Positions 33,153 to 43,962 of a DNA stretch of 64,000 nt are shown here, piece after piece (the first letter of the stretch is position 1; every line of letters begins with the position of its first letter). The notes below the pieces were generated by a model. The model was not told the origin of the DNA, did no database searches, and worked only from the letters and a program-made list of their open reading frames with translations. Source of the stretch: Megaustenia siamemsis (lineage: Eukaryota > Mollusca > Gastropoda > Stylommatophora > Ariophantidae); NCBI GenBank assembly GCA_032433765.1, contig JAVIAB010000073.1:55851565-55915564 (forward strand), read 5' to 3'. A program made the translations under genes and the position numbers.

Positions 33153-33803
33153 GGTATAGAAATGCAATTCAGAAACAACAAAGATAGCGACAGAAACAAC
33201 ATTATCCTGTTGAAGCTTGTCAATGAACAAACAAATATAAAGACAATGCGGATATTTTCATGTTATCATTTCTATCCACTGAGTATCCACACGACAATAT
33301 CCTCGGCCAAGCGTCCTTGTCGACGTCTGGCTCAGCCCTCCCCGGGAGCCGCGGCGCAGACTTTTGGAATCACTGCTTTAACCAGATGACGAATGCAATA
33401 TTCTTTCGTGCTGCTATGATTGTGCGTAACTGGCTAGCCATTTGTTTGGGATACTGAATACGCTTATTCCAGCAATGGTAGAAAGTACAATAAATCATCG
33501 TGTCATATAAAGTGCACTGGCCAAATAGAAAATTGTTTGCAGCGGAGCCAATATGATGCCTCAGCTTTTTTTGCATTATTGATGTATTCAAGTTATTAAT
33601 CATTTAATATTATCTTTTTTTTCAACATCGCAGTAGTCATCTCTGCCGTTTGAAATCATTGTCCTTAGTTGTACTTTAGTGTGTTGTTCCGCATCGTTGC
33701 TTTCCTTTGCTTCTGCTCTTCACTTTCTCTTATTCTACTTTTTGTTCTTATTATCTTCCTCAACAACAAATTCAGCCATTGTCACGTGATACTGTTGGTG
33801 GGG
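33153..33803. other. Unassigned stretch
   Basis: No element recognised. A GC-richer patch near 33300-33360 gives a short open frame without family features. Confidence 0.4.
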
Positions 33804-34211
33804 TTTCGGTCAATATGGCGAATAGGCGACAGGGAACCGTTGAGTCACTGTTTGAAAAATGTTCCTTGTTGCAGTTTCCTCATATTCCAAGTCCAGCTTG
33901 CTGCCGGAGCTACTGTGTAGTGCACACTGTGAGCTTTGTGTTTCATCTAGATGATGTTTCTATATTCAGATTGCTTGCGATGAATGATGATATCGTGTGA
34001 CGAAGGACAGTTCAGGTGCGTTCAATTCGGTGCCGCTTGTCCTTATGTCTTTTGACGTGTGCTGTGTTTGCTATGATGAGGATTGCAACTGCCTTTCTGT
34101 GTTTTGATAATCGAGGAATTATTAATTCGGATGATTCCACTGGCACGGACGGTTAAGCAATTATGGATTTCCATTCGTTTGCAGTGATAACAAGGCCTTC
34201 GAATAACCATA
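33804..34211 (+). mobile_element. R1 dispersed repeat, copy 3 (probably full length)
   Basis: Runs from a CGGTCAATATGGCGAATAGG start through the shared TTCCTTGTTGCAGTTTCC and GATGATTCCACTGGCACGG blocks to CTTCGAATAACCATA. Imperfect flanking repeats (ACTGTTGGTGGGG at 33791 and ACTGTTGTTGGG at 34212) look like a decayed TSD. If so, full length is about 408 bp. Confidence 0.78.
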
Positions 34212-34628
34212 ACTGTTGTTGGGTTTCCTTGACATTTCCAAACATACCCTGAGCTTGCCAGTCACTGTACACTCTCATCTGTTTCTGCATGCCCTACTGG
34301 TACGCAATCACCTGTACAAACCATTGTACTTATTGAATCTGTACGTATTTCAAGACTGGTTCTATGTTGATTTTCTTTTCTTTGGTTTCTTGTAACTTTG
34401 TTTTCTCTTCATATCTGCTTGTTACTGGTCCTTTAGTAGTTTTACTCATTTATGTCTTTCCACAAGTATAAAATGCACATGTATCTTCTATTAAACAATT
34501 AAACTGATTAGGAGAAGACATATCTTAAAACTGCTAACAAACATTTGTCGGTTAGAACTTTAATATTGAATACTAGAAAGTTTCACATTTGCCAATCCTT
34601 GATTTTTTTTTTTTTTACGAACATTACA
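34212..34628. other. Unassigned stretch
   Basis: Nothing recognised. Confidence 0.35.
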
Positions 34629-35036
34629 ATAATACTAAGATATACAACTAAGATATACAACTAACATATACAACTAACATATACAATTAGCACATACAAC
34701 TAACATATGCAACTAACATATACAACTAACATATACAACTAATATATACAATTAGTACATACAACTAACATATACAACTAACATATACAACAACTAACAT
34801 ATACAATTAGCACATACAACTAACATATACAACTAACATATACAACTAACATATACAACTAACATATACAACTAACATATACAACTAACATATACAATTA
34901 GTACATACAACTAACATATACAACTAACATATACAACTAGCATATACAATTAGTACATAGAACTAACATATACAACTAACATATACAACTAACATTTACA
35001 ACTAACATATACAACTAACATATATAACTAACATAT
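34629..35036. repeat. 13-bp minisatellite, about 31 copies
   Basis: Units of TATACAACTAACA with an ordered variant pair (ATACAATTAGCAC, ATACAATTAGTAC) recurring every several units, so higher-order duplication has occurred. Confidence 0.93.
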
Positions 35037-35715
35037 CATTCATATATAATTATTTACTTTACTTTTATGTGTTGTAACACAAATTGGAACCACTTCAGTG
35101 AACCATTTACTTTAAGAATTATTAATAAGGGGAATGTATACTGAAAGACATCTACAACTAAAAATGCTGCTACATTTTTAAAAGTTGTAGCTAAAATATC
35201 ACTTTTAGATTTAAACAAATAGTTGTGTCTTATGACTTCATTTTTTTCTAAAAATCTCATTTCTGTGATGACCAATTTTCTCCGCTGGTAAGCGGTCATG
35301 TATGACGATGACAACCGAGAATAAAAACTTCTCCATATCTTCAAAATATGCCACTTGATAATCTTAATAAACGAGTTATCAATTTCCGGTCTCATTAGTA
35401 TTTTTCGCTACAAAGTCGTATTTGTTTGTAAATTTTACCAACCTGTGTTTATTGGATTGGTGGTCAAGTTCATTAAACATTTGCTTCCGGTTTCAAGATG
35501 GCGAGGTTATGTTTGCGCCAACGTTCACTGCTACGTTTTTTTGCCGGAAAGATGGTCAATTCTATCTTTCCAATGCAGATCAGTGTATAGATAGAAAGTT
35601 CCACTGTTGGAATCTTCCTCGGTGAAGCGGAGTACATGCATGTGATCTGAAATCCTCTACAGTGTGCGCAATAGTGTGTTCTGTGTTGATTGCAATATAC
35701 GTCATCATTGGAATA
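35037..35715. other. Unassigned stretch with a 113-codon minus-strand frame
   Basis: 35054-35395 (minus) is open for 113 codons but shows no recognisable domain and no gene structure around it. Near 35483-35500 a CTTCCGGTTTCAAGATGGCG block resembles the start of R1 copy 1 (ACTTCCGGTTAATATAGTGG) and contains an AAGATGGCG core like YY1 sites. Confidence 0.35.
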
Positions 35716-36133
35716 GCGGTCAACGTGATGGTTAGATGGCAGGAACTTGTAATTGCTGTGTCTGAAAAGTGTTCCTTGTTGCAGTTTCCTCATATTCCAA
35801 GTCCGATTTGTTGCAGGAGCTACTGAGTTAAGTGCTATGTGCACACCGTGAGCTGTGTGTCTCATCCGTGTTGATCATGTTTCGATATTCCAATGGTTTA
35901 CGATGAATGATGATATCGTATGACAGGGAAAAGTTGGCTAGGTTTACTTTCTGTGCGGTTTCGCCTTATGTCTTTTGGCGTGTGCTGAGACTGCTATGAT
36001 GGGTACTACAGCTACCTTTCTTTGTTTTGGAGATGAGTTAGTAATTCTGATGATTCCACTGGCACCGACGATTGAGCAATTATGAATTTTAATTCGTTTG
36101 CAGTGATACCGGGGCCTTCCATAATTATAACCA
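35716..36133 (+). mobile_element. R1 dispersed repeat, copy 4
   Basis: Contains GTTCCTTGTTGCAGTTTCCT, CGCCTTATGTCTTTTGGCGT, GATGATTCCACTGGCAC and the end CCGGGGCCTTCCATAATTAT. Best conserved with copy 2 over the shared part. No clear TSD found. Confidence 0.8.
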
Positions 36134-36249
36134 TGTCCGTCAAATGAAGGTCAAATTAATTCATTTCTTGGTAAGTGATTTCTAATTTTACACGACATGT
36201 TTGCTGTACAAAATTCTTCAGTAAACATCCTCCTAGCATGAGATAATGC

Positions 36250-36614
36250 TATCATCATCATCATTATCATCATCATCAAGTACCGGGCCTGCTGGCGTAG
36301 ATGATCATGTCTCCCAACAACTTTCGATCTCGACAGTTATTCATCTTTTCTGTTGTTGACTTTCTGCCAAGTCATTCTCTTAAACTGTCTGGTATCTTTT
36401 CTTTATTCCTTCTATCTCTTTTGTCCCTCAATTTTCTCCATTATCACAATATATCCCAGCCGTTCCATTCTCATTTCATGGCCAAAAAAAGATGATTGTT
36501 TTTTCCTAATATTGAAAATTAGCTCTCTTTTTGCTTTGACCTCTTTCAGAACGTTTTCATTACTCTTCTTAGTTGTCCATGGTATTCTCAGCATTCCTCT
36601 GTAAAACCACATTT
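36250..36614 (-). mobile_element. LINE-A 3' fragment, minus strand
   Basis: An open piece at 36412-36612 reads MWFYRGMLRIPWTTKKSNEN, VLKEVKAKRELIFNIRKKQS and SFFGHEMRMERLGYIV, followed by a frameshift and the (GAT)n tail at the left end. A possible 8-bp TSD GATAATGC lies at 36242-36249 and 36615-36622. Confidence 0.86.
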
Positions 36615-36622
36615 GATAATGC

Positions 36623-37059
36623 GGTACCAGATGATTTTTAAAAATTATTTTAGATGAGTCTTGTCGGAGGCAAACGTTGAAATATAGCCTGTTTGTTCAC
36701 GCTAATCAAGCAAACTAACTCCGGTTTGTAGACAATCGAAACGATAATGTTGTAAGCGTCGCACGTGCAAACAAAATTGAAAGGAAAAAAAAAATACGAA
36801 CTTCATTAGAAAATGATGTGAACCGGCTTCTGATTTCGCGTTTTGGAGCCCTGGCCGGTAACGTGTTGTTCGTGCAATGTGCAGTTCTCTGTGTGTAATC
36901 GATCAAGACAATGTATTGATTAATATTTTTTTGTGATGATGCATCTTTTGTATTTAAAAAAAAATAGATACATCTTAATTTTTTGCATAAAGACATTTCA
37001 CGGGCTTCGGTTCTATCTTCTATCTGGCTGTTCGATTTCATACAAATGCCTTTGTCTTG
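36623..37059. other. Unassigned stretch
   Basis: A 108-codon minus-strand frame (36715-37041) has no family features. Nothing else recognised. Confidence 0.4.
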
Positions 37060-39450
37060 TTATTTCTGTATATTTATCTTCTTTTTTCTTCTTCCCTTCC
37101 TCATTTGCCTTTCAAAGTCGAAGGAGATATAATTTGCGGTCTTTTGCTATTATGTTTGCCTCTGGTGCTGCCATGTTTTTTAGTGTTTCTAATATTCCAT
37201 CTTTTTCGTGGTCGACCTTTGGGTCTGGTGTTCTCGCAACGTCTGTCGAAGGCTCATTATGTTGTATTTTGATCTTTCTGCCTTATCGCGTGATCAAACC
37301 AATTTATCTGCTTTTTTCATTACATGACAGAGGTTATTCTTAGCTTTTTAGTTTTTGATATCATCTTTCAGGTTGTTTCCTGTCATCCGTCAAACATATC
37401 TCATCTCTCAGGCTGTTTCCTGTCATCCGTCAAACATATTTAATCTCTCAGACAGTTTCCTGTCATCCGTCAAACACATTTAACCTCTCATGCTGTTTCC
37501 TGTCATCCGTCAAACATATTTAACCTCTCAGACAGTTTCCTGTCATCCGTCAAACACATTTAACCTCTCAGGCTGTTTCCTGTCATCCGTCAAACATATT
37601 TAACCTCTCAGACAGTTTCCTGTCATCCGTCAAACATATTTAATCTCTCAGACAGTTTCCTGTCATCCGTTAAACATATTTAATCTCTCAGACAGTTTCC
37701 TGTCATCCGTCAAACACATTTAACCTCTCAGGCTGTTTCCTGTCATCCGTCAAACATATTTAATCTCCCAGGCTGTTTCCTGTCATCCGTCAAACATATT
37801 TAACCTCTCAGGCAGTTTCCTGTCATCCGTCAAACATATTTAACCTCTCAGACAGTTTCCTGTCATCCGTCAAACATATTTAACCTCTCAGACAGTTTCC
37901 TGTCATCCGTCAAACATATTTAACCTCTCAGACAGTTTCCTGTCATCCGTCAAACATATTTAACCTCTCAGACAGTTTCCTGTCATCCGTCAAACATATT
38001 TAATCTCTCAGACAGTTTCCTGTCATCCGTCAAACACATTTAACCTCACAGGCTGTTTCTTGTCATCCGTCAAACATATTTAATCTCTCAGACAGTTTCC
38101 TGTCATCCGTCAAACATATTTAATCTCCCAGGCTGTTTCCTGTCATCCGTCAAACATATCTCATCTCTCAGGCTGTTTCCTGTCATCCGTCAAACATATT
38201 TAATCTCTCAGGCTGTTTCCTGTCATCCGTCAAACATATCTCATCTCTCAGGCTGTTTCCTGTCATCCGTCAAACATATTTAATCTCTCAGGCTGTTTCC
38301 TGTCATCCGTCAAACATATCTCATCTCTCAGGCTGTTTCCTGTCATCCGTCAAACATATTTAATCTCTCAGGCTGTTTCCTGTCTTCCGTCAAACATATC
38401 TCATCTCTCAGGCTGTTTCCTGTCATCCGTCAAACACATCTCATCTCTCAGGCTGTTTCCTGTCATCCGTCAAACATATTTAATCTCTCAGGCTGTTTCC
38501 TGTCATCCGTCAAACATATCTCATCTCTCAGGCTGTTTCCTGTCATCCGTCAAACACATTTAACCTCTCAGGCTGTTTCCTGTCATCCGTCAAACATATT
38601 TAATCTCTCAGGTTGTTTCCTGTCATCCGTCAAACACATTTAACCTCTCAGGCTGTTTCCTGTCATCCGTCAAACACATTTAACCTCTCAGGCTGTTTCC
38701 TGTCATCCGTCAAACATATTTAATCTCTCAGGCTGTTTCCTGTCATCCGTCAAACATATCTCATCTCTCAGGCTGTTTCCTGTCATCCGTCAAACATATT
38801 TAATCTCTCAGGCTGTTTCCTGTCATCCGTCAAACATATTTAATCTCTCAGGCTGTTTCCTGTCATCCGTCAAACATATTTAATCTCTCAGGCTGTTTCC
38901 TGTCATCCGTCAAACATATTTAATCTCTCAGGCTGTTTCCTGTCATCCGTCAAACATATCTCATCTCTCAGGCTGTTTCCTGTCATCCGTCAAACATATT
39001 TAATCTCTCAGGCTGTTTCCTGTCATCCGTCAAACATATTTAATGTCTCAGGTTGTTTCCTGTCTTCCGTCAAACATATCTCATCTCTCAGGCTGTTTCC
39101 TGTCATCAGTCAAACATATTTAATCTCTCAGGCTGTTTCCTGTCTTCCGTCAAACATATCTCATCTCTCAGGCTGTTTCCTGTCATCCGTCAAACATATC
39201 TCATCTCTCAGGCTGTTTCCTGTCATCCGTCAAACATATCTCATCTCTCAGGCTGTTTCCTGTAATCCGTCAAACACATCTCATCTCGGTACTGGTTATT
39301 TTACTTTTTGTTCTTGCATTTAGTGTCCGGGACTGGCATTGATAGCACATCATTGGGATGAAGATTGTATTGTAGAGTGCCTGTTTTGCCTTTGGAGTTA
39401 TTCCCTTGTTGGACAATAATGGTTGTAGCTGACCAATGAATTTTAAAGCT
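37060..39450 (-). mobile_element. LINE-E copy expanded by an internal minisatellite
   Basis: Minus strand: the upstream part at 39450-39290 (ALKFIGQLQPLLSNKGITPK, IFIPMMCYQCQSRTLNARTK). Then a 40-bp tandem array (37367-39288) sits exactly where the EMKCVRRMTGNSLRD segment should be. The downstream C-terminal part at 37366-37060 follows, with a 'GRPRK' basic region and a (GAA)-type tail near 37080-37100. In other LINE-E copies the corresponding segment is only 40 bp, so about 1.9 kb has been added inside the element. It also hosts SINE-3 at its upstream edge. Confidence 0.9.
37367..39288. repeat. 40-bp minisatellite seeded from the LINE-E ORF, about 48 copies
   Basis: The reverse complement of the unit aligns over its full 40 bases with LINE-E at 41872-41911, with five mismatches by my count. 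It includes GGATGACAGGAAACAGCCTG against GAATGACAGGAAACAGTCTG. In the unexpanded copy this segment is bounded by AGAGAT at 41872-41877 and 41912-41917, exactly 40 bp apart. Variants GGCTG/GACAG and ATATCTCAT/ATATTTAAT/ACATTTAAC define sub-blocks. Around 38160-38400 two unit types alternate, giving an 80-bp higher-order repeat. Confidence 0.95.
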
Positions 39451-39772
39451 GTAGTGGGCCTCGGTAGCCTAGTTGGGAAAACCACCCGACTTGGCTACCG
39501 ACGTTCGGACAACCCGTGTTCGATTCCCGCTGGGAGCAGTGTGAATTGTACTCGTAGTTGGAAAAAAAATATCCCCACGGTCGACCCAACCGTTGGCAGA
39601 AATGGGTACCAGGGTATTACCCTGGAAAATTGAGGAATGTCGCTTCGCATCTGAGTTTCGATGCTTGAGGCGACACTATACAGAAATATCCAAACATTTC
39701 TGGATAGGCGGCCGAGCACATATGGGTGTAAACTCGCGTGCTAAGACGCCGGTTCAAGTCTCGTACTTTACC
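39451..39772 (+). mobile_element. SINE-3 copy 1
   Basis: Starts GGGCCTCGGTAGCCTAGTTG, an A-box-like head; B-box-like TGTTCGATTCC sits near 39518-39528. The body has ATGGGTACCAGGGTATTACC and GAGGCGACACTAT. The 3' part contains GTGCTAAGACGCCGGTTCAA, which also looks tRNA-like. A 10-bp TSD TTTTAAAGCT (39441-39450 and 39773-39782) flanks it. It interrupts the upstream edge of the minus-strand LINE-E. Confidence 0.85.
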
Positions 39773-39782
39773 TTTTAAAGCT

Positions 39783-40111
39783 TTGTTCTTCCTCTTTTCT
39801 CTTTTCACTGATGCCTAAAAGGTGTCGTGTTTATATCATTTGTCGTTCTTGAGCTGCTCGAACTGTCTGAATTAGTGTTTTCCCTTTGTTGTTACATGTC
39901 TCTATCACTGCATCTATCCATCTTCTTTTGGATCTTCCTATTGGTCTTTTTCCATGCATTCTTGAGAAGAACGTCCGTGATGGTGATTGGTGAGGATTCA
40001 TTAAAGCTTTGTTGCATCTTGAATATTTATATAGCTATTTATGCTCATTTTACTAGAAAACAGAGCCGTATTAAGGTAAAAACCACATGTAAACTGCTAA
40101 CGCTAAGTTGA
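39783..40111. other. Unassigned stretch
   Basis: T-rich DNA, possibly old LINE sequence in antisense. Nothing firm. Confidence 0.35.
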
Positions 40112-40212
40112 AGTCGTCAGTCGCTGGACGTTGCGGGACACGCTGAGAAGGGAAATTGAGCACATACGGACATATTCGGAGCGCAAAGATGATAACCCAC
40201 AAATGACATAAC
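40112..40212 (+). mobile_element. LINE-F C-terminal remnant
   Basis: About 100 bases that match the end of LINE-F at 21540-21635: GTCAGTCGCTGGAC, CTGAGAAGGG, TTGAGCACATACGGACATAT, TCGGAGCGCAA and ATGATAACCC. Only the last 30 or so codons are represented. Confidence 0.65.
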
Positions 40213-40249
40213 GTAATGGTAACTGTCATTGTTTTTATATTTTTTTTTA

Positions 40250-41010
40250 CTTATGTTGAATGGCGAAGAATTACTATTGTGCATATCCTGCAGGGATGAT
40301 ATTTAGTTAGAGAGAAAGATATCATCGGGGCGACAGTTATCAACATCAATTCCGGAACTCGATCGTTACGATCGCTGGGATAAAGCCTTGACAATTTTTC
40401 TTCAACCTTCACCTTGGAGAGATGCTTACTCAAATGCTACGAACGTTACTTGTGTCCATTATCTGATGGTGTCTTCCAGCACTTTCTCTGTCTGGCTTGT
40501 CTATTGCATCGTGCTGTGCCCTTTCAAGTGGTCTTATCAAAGTCTGTAGATGTTGTAACATGTCTGTACCATTTTAGTTTCAAATATTTTTTTACCACAG
40601 ACATTTAATGGATTCTGTTGATCGTTGGATTTTGTTATAAGAAATGGACAAAATCTTTCTATACCACCCAAAGCCTTTGTTATTTTTATAAGACCAGCAG
40701 GGAATGTCCATGTTTTGCAGATCTATATACGTACAGAAACCACTACTGCTTGTTACAATCTTGTCTTTGTTCTTAGGGAATTGGTTTTGCTTTTTATAAG
40801 ATGTTAAGTGTTGTGGGATCTATCATTACTTGTGCACTTCTAGCTAATACCTTTGCTGTTGATTCTATGTCAGTGACATTGTATCCCATATACACGAATT
40901 TGCTTACCATTTCAAGTGTCTCTCCGTTCATGGTGATTATTCTTTCAATGCCCTGACTATTGTTTGACATTAATTTTCTTTTGTCAGCGTTGATCCCCAT
41001 TTCATATTAT
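40250..41010 (-). mobile_element. LINE-G fragment, minus strand
   Basis: 40794-41000 reads KRKLMSNNSQGIERIITMNG, LEMVSKFVYMGYNVTDIEST and AKVLARSAQVMIDPTTLNIL. This is the segment just after the RT catalytic box, where LINEs read 'F.YLG..ITD'. Further left, broken frames give a 'RPLERAQHDAID' stretch and LSKVKVEEKLSRLYPSDRND, a LINE-like C-terminus. Full of stops; clade not assigned. Confidence 0.65.
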
Positions 41011-41289
41011 GGTGATATCTTAAATATGCACTACATTTATGTTTCGGGCGACAGTTCTGACTTCCAGATCTAGAAGTATTTCGCAAAGTAGCTTTTCTGT
41101 TTCTGTTTTTGTGATGTTTTTAGCGCATAAATCTCCACAGCTTTAGAACAACCTTTGTTAATTGGTGACGGAGTATAAACGTAGTGAACCTGAATCAGTA
41201 TATTAGATTAGAGCGTTATTGTTATCTGAAGATCCATTAAGTAAGTACATTAAAGAAGAATATAAATTTTTAACTGATGTTCTTGTTGA
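41011..41289. other. Unassigned stretch
   Basis: Nothing recognised before the 44-bp array. Confidence 0.35.
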
Positions 41290-41712
41290 GTACCTTAAGA
41301 GCAGAATGGGATTTTAGACTGAAATCCGCCCAAAAGTAGATTGGAGCAGAGCATGATTTTTAGCAGAATTCGATGAATTAGTACATTGGAGCACAGAATA
41401 ATTTTTTAACGGAATACCCCAAATAGTACAGTGGATCACAGCATAATTTTTAACGGATACCCCAAATAGTACAGTGGATCACAGCATAATTTTTAACGGA
41501 ATACCCCAAATAGTACAGTGGATCACAGCATAATTTTTAACGGAATACCCCAAATAGCACAGTGGATCACAGCATAATTTTTAACGGAATACCCCAAATA
41601 GTACATTGGAGCACAGAATAATTTTTAACGGAATACCCCAAATAGTAAAGTGGAGCACAGCATAATTTTTTAACGGAATACCCCAAATAATACATTGGAG
41701 CACAGAATAATT
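41290..41712. repeat. 44-bp minisatellite, left part
   Basis: Units containing GGAATACCCCAAATAGTACA and GGATCACAGCATAATTTTTA, about 44 bp. The outer units are more diverged than the central ones. The array is split by LINE-E and resumes at 42230. Confidence 0.93.
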
Positions 41713-42229
41713 CAGTCAAATCATCGGACAGTTATCACCACTATTGTCCAACAAGGAAATAACTCTGGAGGCAAAACGAGTACTATACAATACAATCTTC
41801 ATTCCAACGTTGTGCTACCAATGCCAGACCTGGACCCTAGATGCAAGAACAATAAGAAAAATAACCTCTACAGAGATGAAATGTGTTAGACGAATGACAG
41901 GAAACAGTCTGAGAGATAAGATCAGAAATGTAGAACTGAGAAAAAAGCTAGGAATAGCCCCAGCCATAGAATATATAAGGAAACAACAGATAAAATGGTT
42001 CGGCCACGTGACAAGGCAGAAAGAACAAAACACAACACAACGAGCCTTCAACAAACGTTGTGAGAACAACAGACCCAAGGGTCGACCACGAAAAAGATGG
42101 GTCGATGGAATATTAGAAGCACTAGGAAACATAACAGCAGCAGAGGCGAACATAAGAGCAAAAGACCGCAAATTATATCTCCCCTCGACGCTGAAAGGCA
42201 GATGAGGAAGGAAAGAAGAAGAGAAGAAG
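41713..42229 (+). mobile_element. LINE-E C-terminus, best-preserved copy, inside the 44-bp array
   Basis: An open frame of 153 codons (41744-42205): LYNTIFIPTLCYQCQTWTLD, TSTEMKCVRRMTGNSLRDKI, KQQIKWFGHVTRQKEQNTTQ, RPKGRPRKRWVDGILEALGN and KDRKLYLPSTLKGR before the stop, then a GAAGAAGAGAAGAAG tail. An 11-bp TSD ACAGAATAATT (41702-41712 and 42230-42240) is part of the minisatellite unit. It is 5' truncated with no RT core. The absence of stops marks it as the youngest LINE-E copy here. Confidence 0.92.
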
Positions 42230-42475
42230 ACAGAATAATTTTTAACGGAATACCCCAAATAGTACAGTAGAGCACAGCATAATTTTTAACGGAATACCCC
42301 AAATAATACATTGGAGCACAGAATAATATTTTACTGAATTCCCCAAATAGAACATTGGAGCACATCAAAATTTTTAACGGAATACCACAAGTAGTACATT
42401 GGAGCAGAGCATAATTTTGTTACTGAATTCCCGAAACAGTACATTGGAGCAGAGCATGATTTTTAAAAGAAGTCC
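42230..42475. repeat. 44-bp minisatellite, right part
   Basis: Continuation of the array with increasingly diverged units (GAATTCCCCAAATAGAACAT, GAATTCCCGAAACAGTACAT). Confidence 0.9.
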
Positions 42476-43127
42476 CCACATTGAGTGTGATTTCCTTTTT
42501 CTGACTCTTTCCGTGTGATCAGTGTATCAATACACGCCCTAGCAGACAAAATAACAAATTACTGCTTGGCATTGAGATGAATGGCATGTTTCTAAAAATA
42601 GCTTCATTAATAACCAACAAATCGACGTTATTCACGTTCTTGAATATATTTATGAGCATACACTTTTTAGCCGCAGTTTTGTATTCATGAACAGCTGCTC
42701 TCACATCCCCAACGTTCAACTAAGAGACAAATTGACAAGTCAGGCTTGAGCAAATCCTCCAACTAGAAAGTGTCTACAAAATAAAAGACGTCTATTGCAT
42801 GGCGCACTGCATCATCGCTTTAAATTCCTGTGCGGATACTTGTCGTCTGCAGCCCTTTTAAATTAATGAAAGGAGCAAGTTTTGGGTTAGGATAACAGTT
42901 AATTCATCTCTCTATATTGCTTTATCAGTCATTCTTTCCAACTATCATTCTTTCTATACAACTGGCATTTTATATTGTTTTTTTTACGCATCTACTAATT
43001 TTCTTCATCTATTTCATTTTTTTATATTTTCTTCATTTCCTTCATCAATCATTCATTTTCTCGTTCCATCTTCGCTCTTTTGTTCATGCAGTTTTTTTTC
43101 CATCTCATTCTCGGGTTCACAAATATG

Positions 43128-43129
<2 letters not shown>
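42476..43129. other. Unassigned stretch, pyrimidine-rich toward the right
   Basis: No gene recognised. A 66-codon minus-strand frame (42519-42719) has no family features. From about 42900 the plus strand is T/C-rich. Confidence 0.4.

Positions 43130-43218
<89 letters not shown>
43130..43218. repeat. (CT)n(AT)n compound microsatellite
   Basis: A CT run to about 43159, then pure TA to about 43217. Confidence 0.95.
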
Positions 43219-43219
<1 letters not shown>

Positions 43220-43882
43220 CTCTTTACTTTGTTAATTCGCTTTCTCTAACACTTATGCTTCCACCTAACTCATGCACCCCTCTCTCACACTCTCATATTC
43301 ATCAACCTTCGCTTGATCCTTTCTTTTCTTTCATTCTCTCTCCTACATTTAATAGTCTTGACGTCTCATTCGCCAATTTTTCCTCTTTCTCTTTTCATAT
43401 AATCTTCTCTCACTCTTCATCAAAGACATAATTTCGTTTTCCTATTCATTTCTTTCACACCATTTTCCACGGAAATATCTTAACTGTCATTTCTTCCATA
43501 TCTTACACGTTCTCTTTCAATTTAATTGTCTATTTTACTCGTTATTTCCGACTTCATTGCATTCTCTTTCTTCTATCTGTCATTTTCTAAGCCCCATCTA
43601 GACTGCTATAAACGTTTAAGAACCAGAATGAACTTCCTGCCCTGGTATGCGTACATCCATCATATTCAGAATATCAAATTAGCTTAAAACGTACTAATAA
43701 AGTGAAACAATAGAGAGAAGTAAAACATATTTGAATTCAAATTTTAAAAGTAATGCACTAAATATAAGCGCCCTAGTCTTACAACTCAAAGAGTACACAG
43801 TATCCCACAGCGGGGGTTTACACTGTTTGAATTTTAACAACTCGAACAAAAATACATTAAATATGATTCTTTAAGTTACAAA
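43219..43882. other. T/C-rich unassigned stretch
   Basis: Polypyrimidine-biased DNA to about 43600. No gene or repeat family recognised. Confidence 0.4.
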
Positions 43883-43962
43883 GATGTTCAAAACATTGCT
43901 GATGATGTTCTAATGTTGAAGATGTTCAAAACATTGCTGATGATGTTCTAATGTTGAAGATG
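43883..43962. repeat. 38-bp direct repeat, two copies plus part
   Basis: Two adjacent copies of a unit with GATGTTCAAAACATTGCTGA, and a third partial copy that runs into the transposase relic. The unit may derive from the coding sequence of that relic. Confidence 0.85.

Noticed and set aside
35054..35395. 113-codon minus-strand hypothetical gene
   Set aside because: No recognisable domain or gene context; at this length and composition it may be chance.
37367..39288. Regular 40-bp repeats as a CRISPR array
   Set aside because: No spacers; the unit is a LINE-E coding segment repeated head to tail.
42900..43600. Hydrophobic frames in T/C-rich DNA as membrane proteins (also 46.9-47.2 kb)
   Set aside because: Polypyrimidine DNA translates to F/L/S-rich peptides by composition alone.
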